NCBI GenBank assembly: GCA_035509275.1
Contig: DATJLU010000192.1
Location: forward strand, 1 to 31,931
Source: DAHUYF01 sp035509275
Lineage (GTDB): Bacteria; Pseudomonadota; Alphaproteobacteria; ATCC43930; CGMCC-115725
Direction of reading: 5' to 3'
DNA: 31,931 bases
The notes under the pieces are model-generated. The model worked only from the letters and a program-made list of their open reading frames with translations, was not told the DNA's origin and did no database searches. This document shows, piece by piece, positions 14,610-22,558 of this stretch (its first letter is position 1; each line of letters opens with the position of its first letter). Made by a program: the position numbers and the translations under genes.

Positions 14610-14855
14610 TCAGCGCGTCAGCGCGCTGTTCGGCCCGGCAAAATGCAGATGCACCGCAAGGCAGCGCTGATAGAGCGTTGGCTCCTGGCGGCGCAGCAGG
14701 CGATTGATCCAGGAATGCCGCGGCTGAGCAGCGGTTTTCGGGCGTGAAACAGGCGCATGCAGCGGCGCGGCAACGCTCGCCGAAATCCGCGGCCCGTGCA
14801 GGCGCAGCGGCACGACCAACGCCCGCGACGGGACATTTTTCTCGACCATGCTCAT
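14610..14855 (-). CDS. Hypothetical protein (81 aa)
   Basis: An 81-residue basic protein, beginning MSMVEKNVPSRALVVPLRLH and containing SWINRLLRRQEPTLYQRCLA near 49-68, followed by VHLHFAGPNSAL. The C-terminal half looks like a genuine amphipathic segment, whereas the alternative frames here are Arg/Ala low-complexity. GAGG lies 9 bases before the ATG. It is convergent with the amidohydrolase gene. I do not recognise a family. The 264 bases from here to the PEBP gene at 15120 hold no gene that I can support; a -10-like TATCAT lies near 15086. Confidence 0.35.
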   Translation of the reverse strand: MSMVEKNVPSRALVVPLRLHGPRISASVAAPLHAPVSRPKTAAQPRHSWINRLLRRQEPTLYQRCLAVHLHFAGPNSALTR

Positions 14856-15119
14856 GGTGTGGTGACCTCGCCTCACTGGGTGCTGGCGGACACCGCGTCT
14901 CTCCTGACAATTCAACGCAACCGGCGCGCGCTTGTTCCCGCCGTGGCTAGTGAGCTTTTTGGGTGATATGCGCGCCCTTGCAACGCTGACCGGCCAGGCT
15001 CCGCGCGGCGAGCGCCGCGTTGCCGAACGGCATTCCGGCGGCTAGGGTCGCGCGCCGAAACGGCAATTGGCAAGTTCGCATTTCGTATCATCAGCCGACC
15101 AAACCGGGGGGAGCAAACG

Positions 15120-15848
15120 ATGGGAAGGATGAGGATCGTCGCCTGCGCAACGCTCGCCGCAGGCCTTAGCGTAGCGCTGGCATCGCCGCCGGCCGCCGCC
15201 CGCCCGCCCGAGGTGAGCGTCGACGGCTTCAAGAGCGGGCAAATGATTCCAACCAAGTATGCGTTCTGCGTCGCGGCGGCGACGGGACATACCACGGGCG
15301 GCGCCAATATCAGCCCGCGGATCTCGTGGTCGAAAGGACCCGCCGGGACCAGATCCTACGCCATCATCCTCTACGACACGGACTCGCCGGCGGCAGAGCG
15401 CGAGAAAATGAACAAGGAAGGCATGATGCTGACATCGGCGGTGCCGCGCCAAAAGTTCTTCCATTGGGTCCTGGTCGACATTCCGCCCAACGTCACGTCG
15501 CTGCCGGAAGGCGCCGAATCGAATGCGCGCGTGCTGCACGGCAAGCCGGCGACGCCGAGCCCGTTCGGCGTGCGCGGCCTCAACGACTACACCAAGGTCA
15601 CGGCCAGCAACGATGCGATGAAAGGCCAATATTTCGGCTATGACGGGCCGTGCCCGCCGTGGAACGACGAGAACGTCCATCACTACCACTTCAGGGTTTA
15701 CGCGCTCAGCGTGAAGACGCTCGATCTGCCGCCCGATTTCGACGCGCCTGCGGCGCTCGCGGCGATGAAGGGCAAGGTCCTCGCCGAGGGCCAGGAGCTC
15801 GGCCTCTACACGCAAAACCCGGCGAAGGGCGCGACCGTCCAAAAGTAG
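15120..15848 (+). CDS. Exported PEBP-family protein (YbhB/YbcL-like)
   Basis: A 242-aa protein with a Sec signal peptide (MRIVACATLAAGLSVALASPPAAA, cut likely near residue 27) followed by a phosphatidylethanolamine-binding-protein fold. Family marks are NISPRISWSKGP near 62-73, YAIILYDTDSP, FFHWVLVDIPPN near 116-127, and YDGPCPPWNDENVHHYHFRV near 178, the bacterial version of the PEBP anion-binding loops. It therefore acts in the periplasm; bacterial PEBP functions are mostly unknown. The ATG at 15120 has GGGGAG 7 bases upstream; an in-frame ATG at 15129 would also leave a full signal peptide. Confidence 0.88.
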   Translation: MGRMRIVACATLAAGLSVALASPPAAARPPEVSVDGFKSGQMIPTKYAFCVAAATGHTTGGANISPRISWSKGPAGTRSYAIILYDTDSPAAEREKMNKEGMMLTSAVPRQKFFHWVLVDIPPNVTSLPEGAESNARVLHGKPATPSPFGVRGLNDYTKVTASNDAMKGQYFGYDGPCPPWNDENVHHYHFRVYALSVKTLDLPPDFDAPAALAAMKGKVLAEGQELGLYTQNPAKGATVQK

Positions 15849-15871
15849 GAAGCCGCTGACCCGCCCGGGTT

Positions 15872-15889
15872 CCCTCGTCGTGGCGAGGG
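15872..15889. terminator. Hairpin between convergent genes
   Basis: CCCTCG (15872-15877) pairs with CGAGGG (15884-15889) in the 48 bases between the PEBP gene and the convergent gene ending at 15897. No T-run on either side; a weak bidirectional terminator candidate. Confidence 0.3.
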
Positions 15890-15896
15890 CCTGGCT

Positions 15897-16247
15897 CTAG
15901 ACGACCTTGCGCACGATGTGATGGCGGTTGCTGGTATAGGGCCGCACCTCGCTGGGCCAGCGGCCAAGTTCCACCGCCTCGGCCCAGGCTTTGCTGGTAA
16001 GGACGTCCGGGCTGTCGATCTCGTAAAGCGCGACATAGGTGGGAGCGCCTTCGCCGGTCAGCGGCTTCATCGCGCCGCCGACGCTGAAGCTCGCCGGCTC
16101 GGTGCGCAGGCGCGTGACCGAGCGGACGCCCGGCACCTTCAACAGGTTCGGCACATGCTCGCGGTCATAGACCTCGTTGAAGAGCGCTTCCTTTTCGGGC
16201 GCCACATCCATGCTGGCGATGAAGACGTATTTCGATTTGACCGGCAT
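15897..16247 (-). CDS. Dimeric alpha/beta-barrel protein (EthD/DUF4286-like)
   Basis: A 116-aa protein with the ferredoxin-like pattern of small dimeric alpha/beta-barrel proteins: strand YVFIASMDV, helix PEKEALFNEVYDREHVPNLL, strand VRSVTRLRT, strand PTYVALYEIDSP, helix SKAWAEAVELG. The helix with NEVYDREHVP is typical of EthD- and DUF4286-type proteins, which include cofactor-free monooxygenases, isomerases and proteins of unknown role. The ATG follows CAAGGAGGG. It lies 94 bases after the AhpD-like gene in the same direction, so both may share a transcript. Confidence 0.75.
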   Translation of the reverse strand: MPVKSKYVFIASMDVAPEKEALFNEVYDREHVPNLLKVPGVRSVTRLRTEPASFSVGGAMKPLTGEGAPTYVALYEIDSPDVLTSKAWAEAVELGRWPSEVRPYTSNRHHIVRKVV

Positions 16248-16341
16248 CTATCCCTCCTTGCGCGCGTCGCTCGAGCCGACGGCGATTCATCCCTTGCCGG
16301 CGCTGCGAAATCAACCCTGGGTCGGCACATGCCGACGCGCG

Positions 16342-16746
16342 CTAGGATTTCGGCGCCGATGCCTGGAAGGCGGGATCGATCGGCACTTGCAGCGCGAAAG
16401 CCAGCTTGTTGGTCTCGTTCGCCATGCCGATGATCGCCACCACCTCGCCCCACATCGCCTCGCTCATGCCGGCCTTGCGCGCCGCGGCACCGTGCGAGGC
16501 GATGCAATAGCCGCAGCCATTCGTCACGCTGACCGCGAGATAGATCATCTCCTTGGTCACGGGATCGAGGACGCCCGGCCCCATCACCTCCTTCACGCTC
16601 TCCCAGGTCCGCTTCAGGGTTGGCGGATGGACGGCGAGCGCTTTCCAGAAATTATTCACATCGGCGACGCCGCGGCTCCGCTTGATGTCGTCGTAAACGG
16701 CGCGGACTTCGGCGCTCGCCGTCTCGTACTGCACCAGATCGGCCAT
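16342..16746 (-). CDS. AhpD-like carboxymuconolactone decarboxylase family protein
   Basis: A 134-aa helical protein of the CMD/AhpD family. The redox motif is complete: Glu66 followed by VTNGCGYCIASHGAAARKAG with Cys78, Cys81 and His85, the arrangement of alkylhydroperoxidase AhpD. It is therefore likely a thiol peroxidase or thiol reductant rather than a gamma-carboxymuconolactone decarboxylase. The ribosome-binding site (AGGAGGCGGAGAG) is strong. It begins 23 bases after the hflX stop, so it may be read through from hfq-hflX. Confidence 0.88.
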   Translation of the reverse strand: MADLVQYETASAEVRAVYDDIKRSRGVADVNNFWKALAVHPPTLKRTWESVKEVMGPGVLDPVTKEMIYLAVSVTNGCGYCIASHGAAARKAGMSEAMWGEVVAIIGMANETNKLAFALQVPIDPAFQASAPKS

Positions 16747-16769
16747 GGCTCTCCGCCTCCTGCGTTGGT

Positions 16770-18086
16770 TTAGCCCGCCGCGCGCCGATTCTTGAACCGG
16801 CCGAGATCGGCCTCGCTGATGCGCACGGCGAGATGCGCCTCGCGCTCGTCGTCGCTCCGGCTCACCACCTCGCCATGGCGGTAGAGCCAGGCGAGCGCCG
16901 CGCCGTCGCTCACCGGCACGTCGAGATGGACGAGGCTGCGATTACCGTCGAAGCGCTGGTCGAACAGCGCGACCAGCGCGGGGCAGCCCTCACCGGTGGC
17001 GGCCGAGATCGGCACCACATCGCGGTTGCGCCGCGCTTGATTCTGCAGCACGGCGCGCCGTTCGGCATCGAGCAGGTCGATCTTGTTCAAGGCTTCGATC
17101 ATGCCGTTCTCGACCGTCTCGCCGAGACCGAGATCGTCGAGCACGGCGTGGACGTCGCTGCGCTGCGCCTCGCTGTCGGGATGGTGGACGTCGCGCACAT
17201 GGACGATGAGATCGGCTTCCGTCACCTCTTCGAGTGTGGCGCGGAAGGCGGCGACGAGCGGCGTCGGCAGCTCGGAGACAAAGCCCACCGTATCCGACAG
17301 GATGGCCTGTCGCCCCGAGGGCAAGGGCAGCCGGCGCATGGTGGGATCGAGCGTCGCGAAGAGCTTGTCCTCGGCGACCACGGCGGCGCGCGTCAGGCGG
17401 TTGAACAGCGTCGATTTGCCGGCATTGGTGTAGCCCACCAGCGCCACCACCGGGTAGGGCACGCGCTTCCTTGCGCCGCGGTGCAGGGTGCGGGTGCGCT
17501 TCACCTCCTCGAGCTCGCGCTTCAGCTTGGCGATGCGCTCGCCGATGAGGCGCCGGTCGATCTCGAGCTGGCTCTCGCCAGGCCCGCCGAGGAAGCCGAA
17601 GCCGCCGCGCTGGCGCTCCAGATGCGTCCAGGAACGCACCAGCCGCGAGCGCTGATAGCTGAGCGCCGCCAGCTCGACCTGGAGCTGGCCTTCCCGCGTG
17701 CGCGCCCGGGCGCCGAAGATCTCGAGGATGAGGCCGGTGCGGTCGATCACCTTGCATTTCCAGCGCCGCTCAAGATTGCGCTGCTGCACCGGCGTCACCG
17801 TCGCGTCGATCACGGCGACGGCGATCGACTTGTCCTCGATCACCTGGGCATAGGCATCGACCGCGCCGCTGCCGATCAGGGTCGCCGGGCGCCAGCGGCT
17901 CACTTTCGCCACCGCCGCTTCGACCACATCGAGATTGATGGCGCGGGCGAGCCCGACCGCCTCATCGAGCCGCGCCTCGGGCGAACGCACGGTTTCGTCC
18001 GGCACGCCCGGGGCGAGCCGCAGGACGGGATGAAGCACCAGGCAGCGCCCGGTCGAGACGCCTTGTCCGCCCCGCGCTGCGACCAT
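16770..18086 (-). CDS. hflX: Ribosome-associated GTPase HflX
   Basis: A 438-aa GTPase that splits stalled or heat-damaged 70S ribosomes in other bacteria. The N-terminal HflX domain (about 15-205) holds the glycine-rich segment GGFGFLGGPGESQLEIDRR near 161-179, followed by a coiled-coil helix. The G domain has G1 GYTNAGKS (218-225), G3 DTVG (265-268), G4 NKID (334-337) and G5 SAATG. It starts 4 bases after the hfq stop, the hfq-hflX order being widespread in proteobacteria. The ribosome-binding site lies within the end of hfq and is weak, so translational coupling to hfq is likely. Confidence 0.96.
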   Translation of the reverse strand: MVAARGGQGVSTGRCLVLHPVLRLAPGVPDETVRSPEARLDEAVGLARAINLDVVEAAVAKVSRWRPATLIGSGAVDAYAQVIEDKSIAVAVIDATVTPVQQRNLERRWKCKVIDRTGLILEIFGARARTREGQLQVELAALSYQRSRLVRSWTHLERQRGGFGFLGGPGESQLEIDRRLIGERIAKLKRELEEVKRTRTLHRGARKRVPYPVVALVGYTNAGKSTLFNRLTRAAVVAEDKLFATLDPTMRRLPLPSGRQAILSDTVGFVSELPTPLVAAFRATLEEVTEADLIVHVRDVHHPDSEAQRSDVHAVLDDLGLGETVENGMIEALNKIDLLDAERRAVLQNQARRNRDVVPISAATGEGCPALVALFDQRFDGNRSLVHLDVPVSDGAALAWLYRHGEVVSRSDDEREAHLAVRISEADLGRFKNRRAAG

Positions 18087-18090
18087 CCGG

Positions 18091-18342
18091 CTAGGCTTCG
18101 TCGCCTTCCTTGCCCGGCTCGAAAAGCTGGATCGGCTGTGCCGGCATCACAGTCGAGATCGCATGCTTATACACAAGCTGCGAGTGTGCATCACGACGGA
18201 GCAAGACACAAAAATTGTCGAACCACGTAATGATCCCCTGAAGCTTTACGCCATTCACAAGAAAGACCGTGACAGGTGTCTTGTTCTTCCGGACGTGATT
18301 GAGAAAGACGTCCTGAACATTTTGTGATTTTTCCGACGACAT
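18091..18342 (-). CDS. hfq: RNA chaperone Hfq
   Basis: An 83-aa Sm-like protein that forms a hexamer and helps small RNAs pair with mRNAs. The Sm1 strand region VTVFLVNGVKLQGIITWFDN and the Sm2 motif YKHAIS (58-63) are intact, and the N-terminal helix contains QNVQDVFLN. The C-terminal tail is short and acidic, as usual in alphaproteobacteria. The ATG follows AAGGGGA by 6 bases. It is separated by 118 bases from the upstream HAD gene and probably has its own promoter; hflX follows after 4 bases. Confidence 0.98.
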   Translation of the reverse strand: MSSEKSQNVQDVFLNHVRKNKTPVTVFLVNGVKLQGIITWFDNFCVLLRRDAHSQLVYKHAISTVMPAQPIQLFEPGKEGDEA

Positions 18343-18413
18343 GGGGATTCCCCTTATCAGTTCTTGGTCGGTCGGAGCCTGGTGAGCGATACCCCCGTTG
18401 AAAAGGATAAAGC

Positions 18414-18441
18414 CTCATACGCTCGCCTTGATTCATAACAA
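18414..18441 (-). promoter_or_regulatory. Possible hfq promoter
   Basis: On the minus strand TTGTTA (18436-18441), a 16-base spacer and TATGAG (18414-18419), about 70 bases before the hfq start in a locally AT-richer stretch. Each box matches consensus at four of six positions. Confidence 0.3.
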
Positions 18442-18460
18442 ATTGGCGTCTCAGAGGAAA

Positions 18461-19117
18461 TCACAACCCCCGGACAAGCTGTTCTAATGCCCGGCAATCG
18501 GCGACATGCAGGTCGGGCGGGAAGCGGGCGAAAGTCTCGTCCTCGAGCGCCCGCGCGCCGAGCAGCACGCCGCGGCAGCCGGCGTTCCGCGCGCATTCCA
18601 TGTCAAGCGCGGTATCGCCGACGTACCAGGTTTGGGTGCCGTCGATGCCGCTGCCCGCGAGCGCGAGCTGGACGGGCGCGGCATGCGGCTTGTCGAGCGC
18701 CGCATCGCCGGCGCCGACCAGCCGCTTGAAATGCGCCGTCCAGCCGAGATGCTCCGCCTCGCGGCGCAGCACCGCGCCGGTCTTGTTGCTGACCACGGCA
18801 AGATAGAAGTCCGAGGCGGCAAGCGCCGACAGCATCTCGGCGCTGCCCTCGATCGCTTTCAGCCGCTCGAGATGGATGGCGGTGAAGGCGTCGAGATAGC
18901 GCTGCCGCGCCTCCTCCCAACGGTCGCCGAAGAGGACGGGGAAGCTGTCGCGCAGGCTCTTGGCGACGCGGAGCTTGGTCTCCTGCAGCGTCCAGGGCGC
19001 CCGCCCCATCGCCGTGAAGGTGACGACGAGCGCCTCGTGGATCGTCTCCCAGCTATCGACCAGGGTGTTGTCCCAGTCGAAGAGCAGCGCGCGCGGACGC
19101 GGCGGGCCGGCGGTCAT
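18461..19117 (-). CDS. HAD-family hydrolase (phosphoglycolate-phosphatase-like)
   Basis: A 218-aa HAD superfamily phosphatase with a small alpha-helical cap. Motif I is DWDNTLVDS (nucleophile Asp14, acid Asp16), motif II SNKTG near 109, motif III lysine in DKPHAAP near 140, motif IV GDTALDME near 165. This layout fits the Gph/PPase-like branch, acting on small phosphorylated metabolites. Its start overlaps the stop of the D-amino-acid aminotransferase by 4 bases (ATGA), so the two are translationally coupled. Substrate not predictable. Confidence 0.88.
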   Translation of the reverse strand: MTAGPPRPRALLFDWDNTLVDSWETIHEALVVTFTAMGRAPWTLQETKLRVAKSLRDSFPVLFGDRWEEARQRYLDAFTAIHLERLKAIEGSAEMLSALAASDFYLAVVSNKTGAVLRREAEHLGWTAHFKRLVGAGDAALDKPHAAPVQLALAGSGIDGTQTWYVGDTALDMECARNAGCRGVLLGARALEDETFARFPPDLHVADCRALEQLVRGL

Positions 19118-19977
19118 GGCGCGGGCTCCTGCGCCACGACGTATTCCTCGTAGATCTGGCGCAACCGGCGCACAATCGAGCCGGGATAGCCGTTCCCCAC
19201 CGGCGATCCGTCGATCGACACCACCGGCAGGACGAAATTGGTGGTGCTGGTGAGGAACGCCTCACGCGCCGCCTTGGCCTCGGCGACGCTGAAGGGCCGC
19301 TCGACGAGTTTCAGCCCTTCCCGCGCCAGGAGACCGATGAGGCCGAGCCGGGTGACGCCGTTCAGGATGCTGTTATCGGCCCGGCGCGTCACCACCTCGC
19401 CATCGGCGGTCACGATCCAGGCGTTGCTCGACGTGCCTTCGGTGACATTGCCGTCGCGGTCGATCTGCCAGGCCTCGTAAGCGCCCGCCTCCTTCGCCCG
19501 CTGCTTGCCGAGCGCGTTGGGCAGCAGCGCGACCGACTTGATGTCCGGCCGGGCCCAGCGGATGTCGGGCAGGGTGATGACGCCGACGCCATTCTCGATC
19601 AGGGCCGCAGTCGGGCCGCGGCCGCGCCGCGCCACCATCACCAGGCTCGGCTTGGCGGATTTCGGGAACGGGAAGTCGCGCGGCGCACTGCCGCGCGAGA
19701 CCTGCAGATAGAGCGTGCCGTCGCCGATGCCGTTCAGCCGCAGCACCTCGCGCATCACGAGCTTCAGCGCGGCATCGCTCATCGGCGCCGCGATGCGCAG
19801 CTCACCGAGCGAGCGGTGCAGCCGCTTCAGATGCATGTCCTCGTCGATGAGCCCGCCGCCCCGCGCGGCGATCACCTCGTACACGGCATCGGCAAACTGA
19901 AACCCGCGATCCTCGATATGGACGCTCGCCCGATCCAGGGGGAGATAACGGCCGTTGACATAGGCAATGCGCGACAT
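19114..19977 (-). CDS. D-amino-acid transaminase (class IV, D-alanine aminotransferase-like)
   Basis: A 287-aa PLP enzyme of fold type IV. Matches to D-alanine aminotransferases include YVNGRYLPLDRASVHIEDRG at 6-25, LQVSRGSAPR (Arg100), the PLP lysine Lys147 in DIKSVALLPN, and EGTSSNAWIV, which holds the cofactor phosphate. The D-specific PR-x-H motif of Bacillus enzymes reads PRDF here, so strict D-alanine specificity is not certain. The start at 19977 is set by homology; the frame extends further upstream without a site. Such a gene near hfq is common in Rhodospirillales. It overlaps the HAD gene by 4 bases. Confidence 0.88.
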   Translation of the reverse strand: MSRIAYVNGRYLPLDRASVHIEDRGFQFADAVYEVIAARGGGLIDEDMHLKRLHRSLGELRIAAPMSDAALKLVMREVLRLNGIGDGTLYLQVSRGSAPRDFPFPKSAKPSLVMVARRGRGPTAALIENGVGVITLPDIRWARPDIKSVALLPNALGKQRAKEAGAYEAWQIDRDGNVTEGTSSNAWIVTADGEVVTRRADNSILNGVTRLGLIGLLAREGLKLVERPFSVAEAKAAREAFLTSTTNFVLPVVSIDGSPVGNGYPGSIVRRLRQIYEEYVVAQEPAP

Positions 19978-20077
19978 GGGCACCCAAGATACGTGTTCGC
20001 GGCGCACTATAGGGGGCAGCCGCACGCGCCTCCAGACCGGATCGGGCCTGATCTTTTCGCTATTCCCGCCGCTCCGT

Positions 20078-21151
20078 CTATCGCGCCCGCCACGCCTTCC
20101 AGTCCCGGAGCGTCGCCTCGGCCATGCGGGAGGCGGCGTCGAAGAGCCAGCTTCCCTTGCGACGCTTCAGATCGCGCCGGATGGCGGGAAGCGCCTCGGG
20201 CGTGCCGAAATGGACATTGGCGGTCTCGCGGCCCATCGCCTGGACGAGATGCAACTCGTCGCGCTTCTTGGGGTAGTCGGAGAGCAGGATGGCCGAGCAA
20301 TGCGGCCCGAGGCGGCGGAGCATCCAGCCCTTCTGCTCGCGGTAATAGGGGTCGGGCGAGCGGATCGCCCGCGTGGCAAGCGCACCGCAGAACGTCTCCT
20401 TCGGCTTGCGCCCGATCGCAAAGGCATAGGCCGAGGGCAGCACCGCCTTCGCCTCGCGCGCGATGAGGCCGCCGCCCGACATGGCGGTGGCGACATAGCG
20501 TGGCCGGCCGAGGCTGCCGAGGCCGGCGACGCGATGGGCGATGCGCGGCGTCCCTTCGATCTCGGGCATGGTCCGCAGCAGCAGCTTGCGTACGCCGCGC
20601 GGCACCGCGCTCGTCTTCAACGCCCCGAGCTTCTGCCAGAAATGCTCGGGATCGCGCTCCTCGCCCATCGCCATGGCGCGCAGCGTCGGGTGCGACTCCT
20701 CGAGCACGAAGCCATTGCCCTCGCCCGCCCGCACGGCCGCGTGATAGCCTTCGAGGAGCTGGGTGCAGGCCGTCTCGGCGGCGATCCGCAGCCGATCCGC
20801 CTCGATGGCCAGCAGCAGGCTCGTCGCCAGCCGCACCAGATCGATGGCGTAGGGCATGACGAAGGCCTCGTCGAAATCATTGACGCCCCAGCAGAGGCGG
20901 CCTTCGTGGTCACGCCAGGTGCCGAAATTCTCGACGTGGAGATCGCCCACCGCCAGCAGCGAGGGCGTCGCGGCGAGATCGGGGCAGACCTCCTGCCAGA
21001 GCGGTACCCAGCGGTAGAAGGTGGCGCGCAGGAAGAAGAAGGGCGCTTTCGCCATTTCCCTGTGCTTGGTCCGCAGATCCGGCTCGACGACGTCGATCCG
21101 CTTGCACATCCACCGTTCGTAGTCCTTCGTCGCCCGGATGATCGCCGGCAT
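20078..21151 (-). CDS. DUF2252 family protein
   Basis: A 357-aa protein of the uncharacterised DUF2252 family, which has a protein-kinase-like / aminoglycoside-phosphotransferase-like core. The marks are GDLHVENFG (69-77), equivalent to the catalytic loop, and NDFDE (91-95), equivalent to the metal-binding DFD. Further motifs include SPDPYYREQKGWMLRRLGPH in the C-terminal part. It starts 3 bases after the ntrX stop on the same strand and so belongs to the ntrY-ntrX transcript. In many alphaproteobacteria trkA follows ntrX; here this gene stands in its place. Substrate unknown. Confidence 0.85.
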   Translation of the reverse strand: MPAIIRATKDYERWMCKRIDVVEPDLRTKHREMAKAPFFFLRATFYRWVPLWQEVCPDLAATPSLLAVGDLHVENFGTWRDHEGRLCWGVNDFDEAFVMPYAIDLVRLATSLLLAIEADRLRIAAETACTQLLEGYHAAVRAGEGNGFVLEESHPTLRAMAMGEERDPEHFWQKLGALKTSAVPRGVRKLLLRTMPEIEGTPRIAHRVAGLGSLGRPRYVATAMSGGGLIAREAKAVLPSAYAFAIGRKPKETFCGALATRAIRSPDPYYREQKGWMLRRLGPHCSAILLSDYPKKRDELHLVQAMGRETANVHFGTPEALPAIRRDLKRRKGSWLFDAASRMAEATLRDWKAWRAR

Positions 21152-21154
21152 GGC

Positions 21155-22558
21155 TCACGCCCCCAGCTTCGCCGGCCGCTCCCCGTTGAGAACGCCCAGC
21201 GATTTGAGTTTGCGATGGAGCGCCGAGCGCTCCATGCCGACAAAAGCGGCGGTGCGCGAGATGTTGCCGCCAAAGCGCGTCACCTGCGCCAGGAGATAAT
21301 CGCGCTCGAAGACTTCACGCGCATCGCGCAGCGGCAAAGACATGATCTCGCCGCCCTTGTCCCATTTCACCACGGTCGGCGCGATGGCGCCGATCTCCGC
21401 CGGCAGCATGTCGGCGCGGATCAGCTCCTTTGCCTCGCCCGGCGCCATGATCAGCAGCCAGTCGACGACGTTGCGCAGCTGGCGCGCATTGCCGGGCCAT
21501 TCATAGGCCTGGAGTGCCGCCATCGCATCCTCGCCGAACTCGCGCGCGCTGAGCCGCGCCACCTCGGCCGAGCGCATCATGAAATGCCGCGCCAGCGCCG
21601 GAATGTCCTCGCGCCGCTCATGCAGCGGCGGCACGCGCAGCGGCACGACGGCGAGCCGATAATAGAGATCCTCGCGGAACCGTCCGGCGGCAATCTCGAG
21701 CGCGAGATCGCGGTTGGTCGAGGCGATGACCCGCACATCGACCTCGACGCGCCCGCCGCCGACGCGCTCGAAGGTCTGCTCCTGCAGCGCGCGCACGATC
21801 TTGCCCTGGGTCTCCAGCGGCATGTCGGCGACCTCGTCGAGGAAGAGCGTGCCGCCATGCGCCTGCTCGAAGGTGCCGACCTTGCGCGGGCTTTCCGGCG
21901 CCTCGACGCCCGCCTCGGTGCCGAAGAGCTCGACCTCGAGGCGCTCGGGCCGCATCGTGGCGCAATTGAGCACGACCAGCGGGCCGCGGGCGCGGCGCGA
22001 GCGCAGATGGATCTGCCGCGCCACCACCTCTTTGCCCGAGCCGGGCGGCCCGCTGATGAGGATGCGGCTGCCGGTGGGCGCGGCGCGCTCGACCTGCTGG
22101 CGCAGCTGGTTGATGGCGTGCGAGATGCCGACGAGATCCTCGTCGCCGCCGGCGCGCAGCCGCAGCTCCTCGTTCTCGCGCCGCAATCGCGCCGCCTCGA
22201 TGGCACGCTCGACGACGAGCAGCAGCCGGTCGGATTTGAACGGCTTCTCGATGAAGTCGTAGGCGCCGATCTTGATCGCCGCCACCGCCGTCTCGATCGT
22301 GCCATGGCCGCTGATCATCACCACCGGGAGGTTCGGCAGCTCGCGGCGGATGATCTTCAGGATCTCGAGCCCGTCGATCTCGCTGCCCTGCAGCCAGATA
22401 TCGAGCACCACCAGGGTCGGCCGGCGCGAGCGGATGGCGGCGAGCGCCTCCTTGCTGGTGCCGGCCTCGCGCGTCTCGTAGCCCTCGTCCTTGAGGATGC
22501 CGCACATCAGCATGCGGATATCGGCTTCGTCGTCGACGACGAGGATGTCATGCGCCAT
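21155..22558 (-). CDS. ntrX: Response regulator NtrX
   Basis: A 467-aa response regulator, partner of NtrY. The receiver domain has Asp9/Asp10, the phosphorylation site Asp53 (VVLDIW) and Lys105 (EKPF). The AAA+ domain has Walker A GPPGSGKE (170-177) and Walker B LFLDEV (238-243). The segment where sigma-54 activators carry GAFTGA reads GTEAGVEAPESPRK (213-226), so that motif is missing. A Fis-type helix-turn-helix ends the protein (GGNISRTAAFVGMERSALHR). The ATG at 22558 overlaps the ntrY stop by 11 bases. NtrX regulates nitrogen metabolism, respiration or envelope genes in other alphaproteobacteria. Confidence 0.95.
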   Translation of the reverse strand: MAHDILVVDDEADIRMLMCGILKDEGYETREAGTSKEALAAIRSRRPTLVVLDIWLQGSEIDGLEILKIIRRELPNLPVVMISGHGTIETAVAAIKIGAYDFIEKPFKSDRLLLVVERAIEAARLRRENEELRLRAGGDEDLVGISHAINQLRQQVERAAPTGSRILISGPPGSGKEVVARQIHLRSRRARGPLVVLNCATMRPERLEVELFGTEAGVEAPESPRKVGTFEQAHGGTLFLDEVADMPLETQGKIVRALQEQTFERVGGGRVEVDVRVIASTNRDLALEIAAGRFREDLYYRLAVVPLRVPPLHERREDIPALARHFMMRSAEVARLSAREFGEDAMAALQAYEWPGNARQLRNVVDWLLIMAPGEAKELIRADMLPAEIGAIAPTVVKWDKGGEIMSLPLRDAREVFERDYLLAQVTRFGGNISRTAAFVGMERSALHRKLKSLGVLNGERPAKLGA

